From NCBI GenBank assembly GCA_963847985.1, contig CAWKBS010000008.1, forward strand, positions 496,001 to 560,000: a stretch of 64,000 nt of DNA. The letters are read 5' to 3'. The stretch comes from JAIBJN01 sp963847985. GTDB lineage: Bacteria; Actinomycetota; Thermoleophilia; Gaiellales; Gaiellaceae. Of the stretch, positions 47,299 to 56,718 are shown piece by piece; position 1 is the stretch's first letter; the number at the start of each line of letters is the position of its first letter. The notes under the pieces were generated by a model. That model saw only the letters and a list, made by a program, of their open reading frames with translations, did no database searches and was not told the DNA's origin. A program made the position numbers and the translations under genes.

Positions 47299-48225
47299 TC
47301 AGCGGCGGCCGGTGCCGTACGGGTACTTCTCGCAGAGGTTGTTTTCGAACACGACGTTCTGCGCCGTCGGGTCGACGTTGCACGGGGAGACGCCGAAGCC
47401 GCAGAGGCCCACCTCGCCGGTGGCCAGCTCCTCCTCGCGCTCGGCCGGGTTGCCCGAGCGGAAGCGGCCGTCCGTGACTCGTGTGTTCACGGACTCGCCG
47501 ACGTTGATCGCCCGCCGGCAGGCGACGACCGTGCAGCGGATGCACTGGTAGTCGGTCGGCACGAGCCCGGCTGCGCCGCCCAGGGAGATGTCGATGCCGG
47601 CGGACGCGCCCGTGCAGGTCGCGCGCTGCTCGCCCCAGTCGCCGACCTCGAGGTCGACGAAGGCGATGTCGTTGGCGCCAAGAGCCTGGATGCCGTCCTG
47701 GTGGGCTCCTGGGCCGCGCGGGCCGCAGTCGATCGAGCCGGTGATGTCGATGTCGGTCGCCTCGATCTTCACCGTCAGCGCGTCGCCGGTGCCGCCGACG
47801 GTGCGCCCGTCGCCCTGGATATCGAGGATGAGGTCGATGCGCTCGCTGCCGTCGCCCGTGCAGCCGCTCGTCAGATCGACGATCCCGGCGACGGTCTCCA
47901 CCGGCCGCGTGAAGCGCGCCGTCACCTTGAGCGGGAGCTCGCCGCCCAGCGACTCCGCGTAGCGCGCAAGCGGCTGGTCGCACGTCCACTCGCCGTCGTC
48001 GAGCACCATCTCCGCGCCCGGCACGCAGCCGGTCGTGTCCTCGTAGCCGCAGGCGCCGCCCTGGGCGCCCGAGCCGTTCTCGGTACCGGAGCCGTTCTCG
48101 ACCGCCGTCGAGGCCGCGTCGGGGCCTCCGTCGCCGTCCTCGTCGTCGAGGACGAGGTAGGTCGCGCCGACGCCGACGGCGACGCCGACGACCAGAAGCG
48201 CGAGGGCTGCGAGTGCCTTCTTCAT
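47299..48225 (-). CDS. Secreted Cys-rich beta-helix-like protein, copy 1
   Basis: 308 aa. N-terminal membrane span or signal (KKALAALALLVVGVAVGVGATY), an acidic Gly/Ser linker, then a domain with repeated short beta-strand patterns and many cysteines: VDLTSGCTGDGSERIDLILDIQGDGRTVGG, IDCGPRG, HQDGIQALGANDIAFVDLEVGDW, CIRCTVVACRRAINVG and FRSGNPAEREEELATGEVGLCGF. The GDGRT, HQDG.Q and SGNPA blocks are shared with the proteins at 48,983-51,238 and 51,411-52,340. Alternating short strands suggest a right-handed parallel beta-helix; no pectate-lyase catalytic set was recognised. Function unknown. Confidence 0.7.
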   Translation of the reverse strand: MKKALAALALLVVGVAVGVGATYLVLDDEDGDGGPDAASTAVENGSGTENGSGAQGGACGYEDTTGCVPGAEMVLDDGEWTCDQPLARYAESLGGELPLKVTARFTRPVETVAGIVDLTSGCTGDGSERIDLILDIQGDGRTVGGTGDALTVKIEATDIDITGSIDCGPRGPGAHQDGIQALGANDIAFVDLEVGDWGEQRATCTGASAGIDISLGGAAGLVPTDYQCIRCTVVACRRAINVGESVNTRVTDGRFRSGNPAEREEELATGEVGLCGFGVSPCNVDPTAQNVVFENNLCEKYPYGTGRR

Positions 48226-48287
48226 CGAGGATGGGCCGCGGCGACGTCCCCGGTCGCCGAGCGTGAAACGCTACCGGAGCTCCGGCG

Positions 48288-48920
48288 TCAGCGGCGCACG
48301 ACCATCAGGCTCTTCGTGAGCCCGAGGATCTTCTCGCGGTGCACCTCGCCGTCCGGGAACAGGCGAAGCAGGTCACCGGCGGAGAGGAGGTTCGCTTCCT
48401 CCCACGAGCCCTTCTCCCGCCAGCCGAGCGTGAAGCGTGCGTTGAGCCACCGCTGCAGCCGCTCGGGGAAGAACTGGAAGAACGGGAACTGGTAGTGCGG
48501 CTCGATCGGGAACCAGCGGTTCGGCGTCTGCACGTAGTAGCGCTCGGACACGCGCCGGATCTCGCTCGCGAAGGCTTCCTGCAGCTCCTTGGGGATGTGC
48601 TCGATCACCGAGCTCGAGAAGGCGAGTGGAAACTCCCTGTCCTCGTACGGAAGCTTCGTGGCGTCGGCGACCGCCACCGTGACGTTCTCCTGCTCCAGCC
48701 ACTTGCTGTCGAGCGGGTTGAGGTCGACGGCGACGATCTCGTTCGTCGTGTTGAAACGCTCGAGCGCCGCGCCCGAGCCGGCGCCGACGTCGAGGATGCG
48801 CTCGCCCGGGCTCACCCGGCAGAGCTCCAGGAAGCGCTGGTAGCGGTTCTCCCGCCAGCGGCGCACACGGTCGCTCGTGTGCGCCCACCGGCGCGTGCGC
48901 GCATAGATCATCCCGGCCAT
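48288..48920 (-). CDS. SAM-dependent methyltransferase
   Basis: 210 aa class I methyltransferase. Motif I ERILDVGAGSGAALERF near residue 40, IVAVDLNP (motif II acidic Asp), ADATKLPYEDREF and FSSSVIEHIP (motif IV region). The C-terminal part is rich in aromatic residues (PHYQFPFFQFFPERLQRW). Methyltransferases of this kind often modify lipids or sugars in polysaccharide loci; the substrate is unknown. It lies between two beta-helix paralogues on the same strand. Confidence 0.85.
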   Translation of the reverse strand: MAGMIYARTRRWAHTSDRVRRWRENRYQRFLELCRVSPGERILDVGAGSGAALERFNTTNEIVAVDLNPLDSKWLEQENVTVAVADATKLPYEDREFPLAFSSSVIEHIPKELQEAFASEIRRVSERYYVQTPNRWFPIEPHYQFPFFQFFPERLQRWLNARFTLGWREKGSWEEANLLSAGDLLRLFPDGEVHREKILGLTKSLMVVRR

Positions 48921-48982
48921 CTGCTCTTCTTAGCATGGAACTCCCCGGCGAGCGCGCTTGCGGCGGAAGACTGAACGAGCGG

Positions 48983-51238
48983 TTAGGGCAGCTCGTCCTC
49001 GTACGGCCAGGGGTCGCAGTAGTTACCGAGGATCACGACGTTCGTGGCCTGGCCGACGGGCATCCCGCACGGGGGGGAGGCGAAGGTGCAGAGGCCGACC
49101 GCGCCGCTGGCGAGCGTCCCGGCCCGGTCGGCCGGGTTGCCCGTGCGCCACTTCGAATCGACCACGCGCGTGCCGTCGCTGATCGCGAGGTACATGCCGT
49201 GGTTGCAGGAGACGCTCTTGCAGCGGATGCAGGCCATGTCCTGGACGGGGTTGGCGTTGACGCTGCCGGGGACGAAGGTGCCGGCCGCGCCCTGGCAGGT
49301 GGCCGTGCCGGTCTCCCAGTCGCCCCACTCGAAGTCGATGAACTCGATCTTGTTGCCGCCCTGGATCTGGGCGCCGTCCTGGTGGCTGTCGTCAGGCGTG
49401 CCGGGCAGGCCGTCTGACCCGAGGCCGCGCGGGCCGCAGTTGGCGTAGCCGGTGAGCTGGATGTCGCTCGCCGTCAGCCGCACCTTGAGCGAGTCGACCG
49501 TTCCCCCGCGCGTCCTGCCGTCGCCCTCCACGGCGAGGATGAGGTCGATCGTCTCGTCGTCGCCGTCGCCGACGCAGTCCTGCCGGAGGTCGACGATCGC
49601 CGGGTTGAGGTCGACGTGCGTCGTGAAGCCGATCTCGACGAGGAGCGGCAGGTGGCCCGGCTCGGCACCGATCGGGTTCTGCACCGCGATGTCGGCGAGC
49701 GGCCGGTTGCAGGTGAACTTCGTGTTGAGCAGGCTCACGCGGGCGCCGGCCACCGCCGTGCACCCGGTCGCGTCGGCCCTGGAGCAGCTGCTCGACGGCG
49801 GCGGCGGCGGGGGCGGCACCGGGATCCCGAGGACGATCTCGGTGGCCGCCGAGCTCGCGGACGCGGAGCCGGCTGCGTTCGTCCCGGTCTCGCGCACACG
49901 GATCGTCCGGTCGACGTCCTCGTCGCGGAGCAGGTAGGTGCTCCCCGTCTCGCCCGGCAGGTCGGTGCAGCCGCCGCCGGCGATCCCGCAGCGCTGCCAC
50001 TGGAAGCCGAAGGCGATCGGCGCCGTGCCCGACCAGCTGCCGGGGAGCGCGGTCAGATTCTGGCCGACCCGCGCGATGCCCTCGATCGCGGGCAGGGCGT
50101 GTGCGACGGGCGGGTCGCCCGGGTCGATCACCGGCGCGGTGGCGGCCGAGGCGGCCGAGGAGCTTCCGATCTCGTTGGCGGCGGTCTCTCGCACGCGCAG
50201 CGTGCTGCCGACGTCCGCGGGGTCGGGCGCGTACGTGGTTCCCGTCGCTCCCGGCACGTCCACGCACGGGGCCGGGTCGCACCGCTCCCACTGGTAGGAG
50301 AGCGTGATCGGGGGAGCGCCGGCCCACACGCCCGGGACGGCGGTGAGGGTCTGGCCGAGCTGCGGCGTTCCCGTGACCGCGGGCGCCGTCACGAGCGTGG
50401 GCGGCGCGGATGCCGGGGCAACGCGGGTGGTCGCCGCGGAGGTCGCGGACGCCGAGCCGGCGACGTTCGTCGCAGCCTCCCTGACCCGGATGGTGCGGTC
50501 CACATCCACGGGCTCGAGGAGGAACGTCGTGCCGACGGCGCCGGGGACGTCCACGCAGCCGCCGCCGGCCGGGCCGCAGCGCTGCCACTGGTAGGCGTAG
50601 CCGATCGGCTCCGTGCCGGTCCACGCGCCCGGGATCGCCGTGAGCGTCTGGTCGACGCGCAGCGTGCCCGTGACCGCGGGCAGCGCGGTGTTGACGGGCG
50701 GGTCGCCGGTCTGGACGACCAGATCGAGCTCGGCGGCCGGCCCGCCCTCCTTCGAAGCGAGGGCGATGTCGGCCTGGGCGCTCGGCTCGACGATCGCAAA
50801 GCCGAACCCTCCCGGCCCGCCGACCGCGCTCGTAACGTCGATGGTGCGCCACGTGTTGGCCGCCGTGTACGGGGCCGCCGTGGCGACGAGGGCGCCGAGA
50901 GCGGGGGCGTTGCTGTGCGTGATCGTGCTCTCGGTCCAGGCGGGCGAGGTGGCGTACACGCGGAACCCCTGCGGCGCCCCGCTCTTTGCGAAGACCTTGA
51001 GGAACGCTTGCTGGACGGCGCCGCCCGGGCTCGACACCTCGAAGCGCAGGAACGCCCGCTTGACCGGTGTGGAGTTGACGCGGAGGACGCTGTCGCCGCC
51101 GTGGTTCCGCGTGGGGAAGCGGTCGGTCGTCCAGGCGTCGGCCTGGACCGGGAAGACGACCCCGAGCGCGGTCGGCGCCGCTGCGAGCGCGGCGACGGAT
51201 GCCACGACGCAGATGAGGGCCGCTCTCGTCGTCGTCAA
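48983..51238 (-). CDS. Secreted multidomain protein: CBM96-like, three Ig-like repeats, beta-helix-like domain (copy 2)
   Basis: 751 aa. Signal peptide (residues 1-26), then a jelly-roll-like domain resembling CBM96/DNRLRE modules (ADAWTTDRFPTRNHGGDSVLRVN ... TESTITHSNAPALG). Three tandem Ig-like repeats of about 95 aa follow, each LPA.TGT...GQTLTA.PG.W.G..PI...YQW.RC ... D....TIRVRE.A.N..GS. Next is a run of eight prolines and a C-terminal domain homologous to the proteins on either side (DGRTRGGTVDSLKV, CGPRG, HQDGAQIQGGNKIEFIDFEWGDW, ATCQGAAGTFVPGSVN, MACIRCKSVSCNHGM, WRTGNPADRAG). The layout suits an extracellular protein that binds carbohydrate. No catalytic residues assigned. Confidence 0.78.
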   Translation of the reverse strand: MTTTRAALICVVASVAALAAAPTALGVVFPVQADAWTTDRFPTRNHGGDSVLRVNSTPVKRAFLRFEVSSPGGAVQQAFLKVFAKSGAPQGFRVYATSPAWTESTITHSNAPALGALVATAAPYTAANTWRTIDVTSAVGGPGGFGFAIVEPSAQADIALASKEGGPAAELDLVVQTGDPPVNTALPAVTGTLRVDQTLTAIPGAWTGTEPIGYAYQWQRCGPAGGGCVDVPGAVGTTFLLEPVDVDRTIRVREAATNVAGSASATSAATTRVAPASAPPTLVTAPAVTGTPQLGQTLTAVPGVWAGAPPITLSYQWERCDPAPCVDVPGATGTTYAPDPADVGSTLRVRETAANEIGSSSAASAATAPVIDPGDPPVAHALPAIEGIARVGQNLTALPGSWSGTAPIAFGFQWQRCGIAGGGCTDLPGETGSTYLLRDEDVDRTIRVRETGTNAAGSASASSAATEIVLGIPVPPPPPPPSSSCSRADATGCTAVAGARVSLLNTKFTCNRPLADIAVQNPIGAEPGHLPLLVEIGFTTHVDLNPAIVDLRQDCVGDGDDETIDLILAVEGDGRTRGGTVDSLKVRLTASDIQLTGYANCGPRGLGSDGLPGTPDDSHQDGAQIQGGNKIEFIDFEWGDWETGTATCQGAAGTFVPGSVNANPVQDMACIRCKSVSCNHGMYLAISDGTRVVDSKWRTGNPADRAGTLASGAVGLCTFASPPCGMPVGQATNVVILGNYCDPWPYEDELP

Positions 51239-51410
51239 CCCAGTCCCGGAGAACCGGCCGAGCCTAACACGCTGGGCAGGGTCGGCACCACCCGCGCAAA
51301 GGCGGACGGTGCGCGTTCGGCCGGGGCCGCCGTTGACCTCGGGAGCCCTCAGGCAGGGGCTGAAGAGAGGCCCGTTCGGGCCAGGATCCTCCGAAACAGT
51401 GAGGCCGGCG

Positions 51411-52340
51411 CTAGCGGCCGTTGCCGCGGGTGAACGGCCAGCGGTCGCAGAACTGGCCGGAGATCCGGTTGCCGCTCGACTCGCCCGCCGGGATCAGGCA
51501 TGGCGGCCCGCCGTAGTTGCACATGCCGGTCTGGCCGTTGGCGAGAATCCCGCGCCGGTCGGCGGGGTTCCCGGAGCGCCAGCGCGAGTTCCTGACGACG
51601 GTTCCGGAGGAGCGGCTGATGAGCATGCCGTGGTTGCAGGAGACGCTCCGGCAGCGGATGCAGGCCATGTTGGTCACCGGCCACCCGTTGACGCTCCCGG
51701 GCACGAACGTGCCGGCCGCGCCCTGGCAGGTCGCGCGGCGCCGGAGCCAGTTGCCCCAACTGAAGTCGATGAAGTGGATCCGGTTGCCGCCCTGGATCTG
51801 GGCGCCGTCCTGGTGCTGGTCGTCGTTCGTGTCCGGACGGCCGTCGGGGCCGACGCCCTGGGGCCCGCAGTTGGCGAACCCGGTGATCTGGATGTCGTGG
51901 GGATCCTCCCGCACCTTGATCGCGTCGACGGTGCCGCCCCGGGTGCGCCCGTCCCCGTGCACCCTGAGGATGAGGTCGATCGTGTTCGAGTTCCCGTCGC
52001 CCCGGCAGCCGCGGCGGATCTCGACCGTCCCCGGCTCGATGTTGACGTACCTGGTGAACCGAAGCTCGACGAGGAGCGGGAGGCGCCCGCCGCGGCTGCG
52101 AGCGATCTGCGCGAGCGGGCGGTTGCACGAGAAGCCTCTGTTCGTCCGCACGATCCTCGAGCGCGGGGGCACGGCGGCGACTGCAGCCCGCGACAGCGTC
52201 GGGACCGCGAGCGCTGTCGAGGTCGCGCCGACGCTGCGGGCGGTGGCGGCCTCGGCCGGCGCCGCGGCGGCCTGGCCCGCCAGCGCGAGCGCAACGGCGG
52301 CAGCGGCGGACAGGGCGGAGAGACGCTGGGCGGCGGTCAC
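51411..52340 (-). CDS. Secreted Cys-rich beta-helix-like protein, copy 3
   Basis: 309 aa. GTG 52340 opens a signal peptide (VTAAQRLSALSAAAAVALALAGQAAA); the 45 codons upstream in frame have no signal character. The body matches the last domain of its neighbour almost block for block: GFSCNRPLAQIA, GRLPLLVELRFT, GDGRTRGGTVDAIKV, HQDGAQIQGGNRIHFIDFSWGNW, ATCQGAAGTFVPGSVN, MACIRCRSVSCNHGM and WRSGNPADRRGILANGQTGMCN. It appears to be a recent duplicate without the CBM and Ig modules. Function unknown; the genomic company suggests a role at the cell surface or on exported polysaccharide. Confidence 0.75.
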   Translation of the reverse strand: MTAAQRLSALSAAAAVALALAGQAAAAPAEAATARSVGATSTALAVPTLSRAAVAAVPPRSRIVRTNRGFSCNRPLAQIARSRGGRLPLLVELRFTRYVNIEPGTVEIRRGCRGDGNSNTIDLILRVHGDGRTRGGTVDAIKVREDPHDIQITGFANCGPQGVGPDGRPDTNDDQHQDGAQIQGGNRIHFIDFSWGNWLRRRATCQGAAGTFVPGSVNGWPVTNMACIRCRSVSCNHGMLISRSSGTVVRNSRWRSGNPADRRGILANGQTGMCNYGGPPCLIPAGESSGNRISGQFCDRWPFTRGNGR

Positions 52341-52474
52341 GGCGGGCGACCTTACCAGCGGGTCCGGAGCACATGCCCTCCGGAACCCGCCTTCCCCGAG
52401 TGGGCCGACCCCGTTCGAGCCCGGCAGGTGCAGGGGGAAAGCGGTCCTGTAAGGATTTCCTGAAGTTTCCTGCA

Positions 52475-54100
52475 CTACTCGAGGTAGCCGAGCCCGCGCA
52501 GGCGGCGCTCGACCTCGGCGGCGCCCTCGTCCTCGAGCTCGGCCCGTTCCGGCGCGAACTCGGCGGGGGCCGCGTCGTCGTAGGCGGGCGGGCGCTCGTC
52601 GAGGAGCTCCGGCCGGAGGGCCTCCATGAGGATCCGCCCCTCGAGGTCGGCCGGGACTGCCTCGCCGAGCAGATAGAGCATCGTCGGGGCCACGTCGACC
52701 AGCTCGCCCGCGACCGGGGCCCCGGCGGCCACCGCCGGGCCGGAGAGGACGATGACGCCTTCGTGCCGGTGGCTGCCGACGTAGGACTGCTCGCCGCCGC
52801 CCTCGATCTCGATGGTGTCCCAGAGCGAGTCCGAGCGGGCCTTCAGGTTGCCCTTCCCGAGCCAGGCGTAGCGGTCGAACTCGACGAGCAGGTCGGGCAC
52901 CTTCGCCAGCTCGGGCCCGTGGAAGAGGTCCTCGCGCCGGTGCACCTGGGCAACGATGCGCTCGCCGTCGGGGCTGCGGAGCTCGAGCAGGCGCGCCGCG
53001 ATCTCGTCCCGGACGCGGTCGTACTCCTCGCCCGGCTCGACGATTCCGTGCTCCTCGCGCCCGCGCACGTTGACGACGACGTTGCCGAACGTCCCGTAGG
53101 AGAAGGCCTGGGTCCGCTCCCAGTCGAGCACCGTGTAGTCACCGCGCTCGATCGCGCGCTCGCGCAGGCCGGGCAGGCGCTGCTTCGCCGCGTTCCGCAG
53201 CCCCTGGGGCAGGTACCGGCGCAGGCCGAGCGCCTCGCCCACGAGCTTGCGCCCGGCGACGTCGGCGCCGGTCGCGTAGGCGAGAAAGCCCTCGGAGGCG
53301 AGCCACGCGTTCAGGTTGACGACGCCGTGGAGCGGGCCTGCCCCGTGGTCGGAGAGGACGAGGACGTTCCCCTCGTCCCCGGCGAGCCCCGCCAGCGCAC
53401 CCGTCGCCTCGTCGAGGATCCGGTAGACCTCGGCGACCGGGCTCGCCAGGCCGTCGGCCTCCCACTCCGTCCAGCAGAGGTGGTGGATGTGGTCTGCGGC
53501 CATGAAGACGACGAAGAGCAGCTCGGGGTCGTAGCGGTCCGCGAGCCAGGTGACGATCTCGACCTTCTGCGCGGCGGCCCTGCGGACGAGATCGAGGTCG
53601 AGCTTGCCCTCCGTGAGCGGGAACTTGTTGTCCAGCTCGAGCGAGCCGAAGCGCTGCCGGAGCTCCGTCCGCAGCTCTTCCGGGTACGTCAGGCCCTGCT
53701 CGCGCGCGGCTGCGTCGAAGCCGGCGACGGCGAAGCCGTCCACCTGGGGCGCCGGCCACGTGAACGGGACGTTGACGATGCCCGTGCGCCGGCCCGAGCG
53801 GCCGAGCCGGTCCCAGACGGCCGGAGCGCGGCGAAAGCTGCCGTTGACGAGGCGGAGCTGGTAGCCGGTCTCGTCTCGCTCCGTGAAGTCCCAGATCCCG
53901 TGCCGGCCCGCGTTGACGCCGGACACGATCGTCGCCCAGGCGTGCGGCGTCAGCGGATGGGTCGTCGAGCGCAGGACGCCGCGGGCGCCTGCGTCGCAGA
54001 GCCGCGCCAGGTTGGGCAGCTCCCCCGCGGCCAGCATCGGGTCGACGACGTCGAACGTCGCCGAGTCGAGGCCTATGACGGTCAAGTCTGGACTGGACAC
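52475..54100 (-). CDS. Alkaline-phosphatase-superfamily phosphodiesterase/phosphomutase-like protein
   Basis: 541 aa of the type I phosphodiesterase/nucleotide pyrophosphatase group. Seen: VIGLDSATFDVVDPMLAAGELPNLARL (first metal Asp), STTHPLTPHAWATIVSGVNAGRHGIWDF (nucleophile region), VVFMAADHIHHLCW (Asp/His ligands), VLSDHGAGPL (Asp-His pair) and SYVGSHRHEGVIVLSGP (last His). The set of metal ligands is complete. It ends RRLRGLGYLE, a tail shared with another protein of the locus. GTG 54100 is the only usable start. A second family member lies at 56.8 kb. The substrate could be a sugar or lipid phosphodiester or sulfate; not decidable from sequence. Confidence 0.85.
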   Translation of the reverse strand: MSSPDLTVIGLDSATFDVVDPMLAAGELPNLARLCDAGARGVLRSTTHPLTPHAWATIVSGVNAGRHGIWDFTERDETGYQLRLVNGSFRRAPAVWDRLGRSGRRTGIVNVPFTWPAPQVDGFAVAGFDAAAREQGLTYPEELRTELRQRFGSLELDNKFPLTEGKLDLDLVRRAAAQKVEIVTWLADRYDPELLFVVFMAADHIHHLCWTEWEADGLASPVAEVYRILDEATGALAGLAGDEGNVLVLSDHGAGPLHGVVNLNAWLASEGFLAYATGADVAGRKLVGEALGLRRYLPQGLRNAAKQRLPGLRERAIERGDYTVLDWERTQAFSYGTFGNVVVNVRGREEHGIVEPGEEYDRVRDEIAARLLELRSPDGERIVAQVHRREDLFHGPELAKVPDLLVEFDRYAWLGKGNLKARSDSLWDTIEIEGGGEQSYVGSHRHEGVIVLSGPAVAAGAPVAGELVDVAPTMLYLLGEAVPADLEGRILMEALRPELLDERPPAYDDAAPAEFAPERAELEDEGAAEVERRLRGLGYLE

Positions 54101-54200
54101 CCGCGATAACGACCGCTACAAGTTAGGAACCACCCTACTGAAGAACGATCTGTGGGAATGCGGCTGGAGGAGCCGCGGGGAGACTTCCCATCCGGTGCCA

Positions 54201-55208
54201 GTGAAAACCTGTCCTAACTGCGGCCAATCCACGCGCGACGACGATCGCTTCTGTCCCAGCTGCGGTCAGCCGACCGACCCGCGGCGCCAGAGCGCGTTCG
54301 GCGGCGAGGACCGCACGCGTCGCGCGGCGGCCGTCGGCGCGGCGGCCAACGTGGCCGGCTACGCGCACGCGCTGCGGCGATTCTGGTGGGTGCTCGCCAT
54401 CGGCGTGCTGTTCGCCCTCCTCGCCGCGCTGTCTGCCCGCTTCACCATCAGCTTCCTCCCGCCCGGCCTGAACGAGAAGGAGACGGTCAGCTACACGGCC
54501 GAGTCGCGCCTCCTGATCACGAGCGCCGACAACCCGCACTTCCGGAGCAAGGAGACCATCGAGCTCGCGCGCCCGCAGGCCCAGGGTCAGGCCCAGGGGG
54601 CCGGCGAGGACGAGGAACAAGGGCAGGGAGAGGGAGAGAGTGAGGGCGAGGGTCAGGGCCAGGGCGCGGGGAGCGCACCGCAGACGTTCTCGTCGCCGCC
54701 GGACCTGAACACGATCGTCAGGAACGCGAACACCTACCCGTACATCATCGAGTCCGACCAGGTCGCCGACTACCGCGAGCGCGCGTTCGGCGAGCTCGAG
54801 GGGAGCGTCACGGCGCTCGGCGCCACCTCGGTCGTCACGGCGAACCGGGTCGAGCTCTCCGAGATCCCCATCATCCGCCTGATCGCCGTCGCCGGCACGC
54901 CCGAGGACGCCGTCCAGCTCGCGGACAAGACGGGGAAGGCGTTCATCGGCTGGCTCGAGGACTTCCAGGAAGGCAAGGAGATCCCGCAGACGGACCGCAT
55001 CACCGCCGAGCAGCTCACCGTCCCGCGCGGCGCGGTCGCGTCGGCCGGGCCGTCGACGACGCTGCCGGTTCTCGTCTTCGTCGTCGTCTTCGCGGCGTTC
55101 TGCGTCCTCGCCATCCTCCTCGACCGGCTCTTGCCGCCGCGGCAGCCTCGCCCCGCCCGCGCGGACGTCGAGTCGCTCGAGCCGGTCAAGGCCAAGAAGA
55201 CGGCGTAG
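54201..55208 (+). CDS. Zinc-ribbon/Wzz-like chain-length-control protein
   Basis: 335 aa. An N-terminal zinc ribbon (CPNCGQ...CPSCGQ, residues about 3-25) in the cytoplasm, a first membrane span (RRFWWVLAIGVLFALLAALSARF, about 57-80) and an extracellular part with a Gln/Gly/Glu low-complexity insert (about 125-158). A second span lies near the end (LPVLVFVVVFAAFCVLAILL). Two terminal spans around an exported helical domain is the Wzz/polysaccharide-copolymerase layout; no tyrosine-kinase domain. The zinc ribbon is unusual for the family. GTG 54201 (VKTCPNCG) was chosen; GTG 54195 is possible. Starts 100 bp from the divergent phosphodiesterase gene and runs into the polymerase gene. Confidence 0.72.
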   Translation: MKTCPNCGQSTRDDDRFCPSCGQPTDPRRQSAFGGEDRTRRAAAVGAAANVAGYAHALRRFWWVLAIGVLFALLAALSARFTISFLPPGLNEKETVSYTAESRLLITSADNPHFRSKETIELARPQAQGQAQGAGEDEEQGQGEGESEGEGQGQGAGSAPQTFSSPPDLNTIVRNANTYPYIIESDQVADYRERAFGELEGSVTALGATSVVTANRVELSEIPIIRLIAVAGTPEDAVQLADKTGKAFIGWLEDFQEGKEIPQTDRITAEQLTVPRGAVASAGPSTTLPVLVFVVVFAAFCVLAILLDRLLPPRQPRPARADVESLEPVKAKKTA

Positions 55209-55217
55209 GCGGGCGGC

Positions 55218-56718
55218 ATGGCTCACGTCGAGCCGCAGTCGCCCCGCCGGCCCGCGGCCGTCGCCCTGGCCGCCTTCGGCGGGTTCTCGCTGCTGATCGG
55301 GACGCTCCTCGGCCCGAACGAGGCGGTCGCCGGCGCGGCCGTGTTCATCCTCGCGGCGCTCCTGGCGATGCGGGAGATGTCCACGCCGACGGTCACCTGG
55401 CCGAACGCCGTCGCCGGGCTTCGCACTCCTCATCTGGCTGATCCCGGCGCGCGGGTACCGGCTGCCGATCACGCTGCCGTTCAACCTGGAGCCGTACCGG
55501 ATCGTCCTCGGCGGGCTGCTGCTGGCCCTGCTCGTCGCGGTCGTCAGGAAGCGGGCGAAGCTCGAGTTCCTCGGCTTCGGGCTCCCGCTGGCCATCCTCG
55601 CGTCCACGGCGACCCTGTCGGCGATCATGAACTACGAGGACATCGGCAGCGCGGCCGGCGACCCGGGCGCGTTCAAGTCGCTCTCGTACTACCTGGGCTT
55701 CCTCGCCGTCTTCGTGCTCGTGGCCTCGACCATCAAGACGCAGGCGGCGATGGACACCGTCGTGCGGTCGCTCGTCATCGGGGCGACGATCGTCGCCTTC
55801 TCGGCCATCTACGAGTCCCGCACGGGCTACAACGCGTTCGACCACCTCGCGGAGTGGATCCCGGCGCTCATCCGCGAGACCAGAACGGTGTTCAGCGATC
55901 GCGGCGGGAACCTCCGCGTCTACGCCTCGGCGCAGCACCCGATCGCGCTCTCGGCTGCGCTCTTCATGACCTTCCCGCTCGCGCTCTATCTCATCGGCCG
56001 CGCGAAGACGCGCCTCCGCGCCCAGCTCTGGGGCGTCGCGGCCGCCATCTGCGCGATGGGCGCCGTGGCGACGATCTCGCGGACGACGGTGATCATGGGC
56101 CTGGCGATCCTCGTCGTCGGCCTCTGGGTGCGCGGCAAGCAGGTGCTCCGCTTCTGGCCTCTCCTGCTGGTCCTCCCGGTCGCCATCCACTTCGCCGTGC
56201 CGGGGGCCCTCGGCGGGATCTACAAGGCGTTCGACCCGCAGGAGGGGCTGACGAGCGACCTGACGACGCGCTCGGGCGAGCAGGGCTCCGGCCGCCTCGC
56301 CGACGTCGAGCCGGGAGTCCGCGTCTGGAGCGAGTCCCCGCTGTTCGGCAACGGGATCGGGACACAGGTGACGACCGGGGAGTCCGGCGTCGCCCAGACG
56401 GCCGAGGGCGCGGAAGGAGCGGTCATCTTCTTCGACAACGAGTGGCTCAACACGCTCGTGTCGCTGGGGATCCTCGGCGTGATCGGGTCGGCCTGGCTCA
56501 TCTTCGGCAGCCTCGCGGTGGTCGGCAGGTTCGCCCGCAGGGTGCGGGGCCCGAGGAGCGACCTGGCAGCCGCGTGCGCAGCCGCCATCTGCGCCTTCGG
56601 CGTCAGCATGCTCGTCTTCGACGCCTTCGCCTTCGTCCAGTCCACGATCCTCTTCTTCGTGATCGCCGCCATCGGCCTCCAGGCGCGGCGCCTGGGCCCG
56701 CGGCCCACGGACTCCTAG
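55218..56718 (+). pseudogene. O-antigen ligase/polymerase-like membrane protein (Wzy/WaaL), frameshifted
   Basis: About 500 codons with ten or more hydrophobic segments. The first frame (55218 to about 55418) encodes AAFGGFSLLIGTLLGP and VFILAALLAMREM. After about 55418 the membrane sequence continues one base later (FALLIWLIPARGYRLPITLPF, then an open frame to 56718). A single extra base near 55416-55421 is enough. Later features include SRTTVIMGLAIL, the loop RSGEQGSGRLADVEPGVRVWSESPLFGNGIG (typical ligase-loop position) and a final hydrophobic pair. Role: joins or polymerises undecaprenyl-linked polysaccharide outside the membrane. An ordinary gene-finder would call only 55627-56718. Confidence 0.75.
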
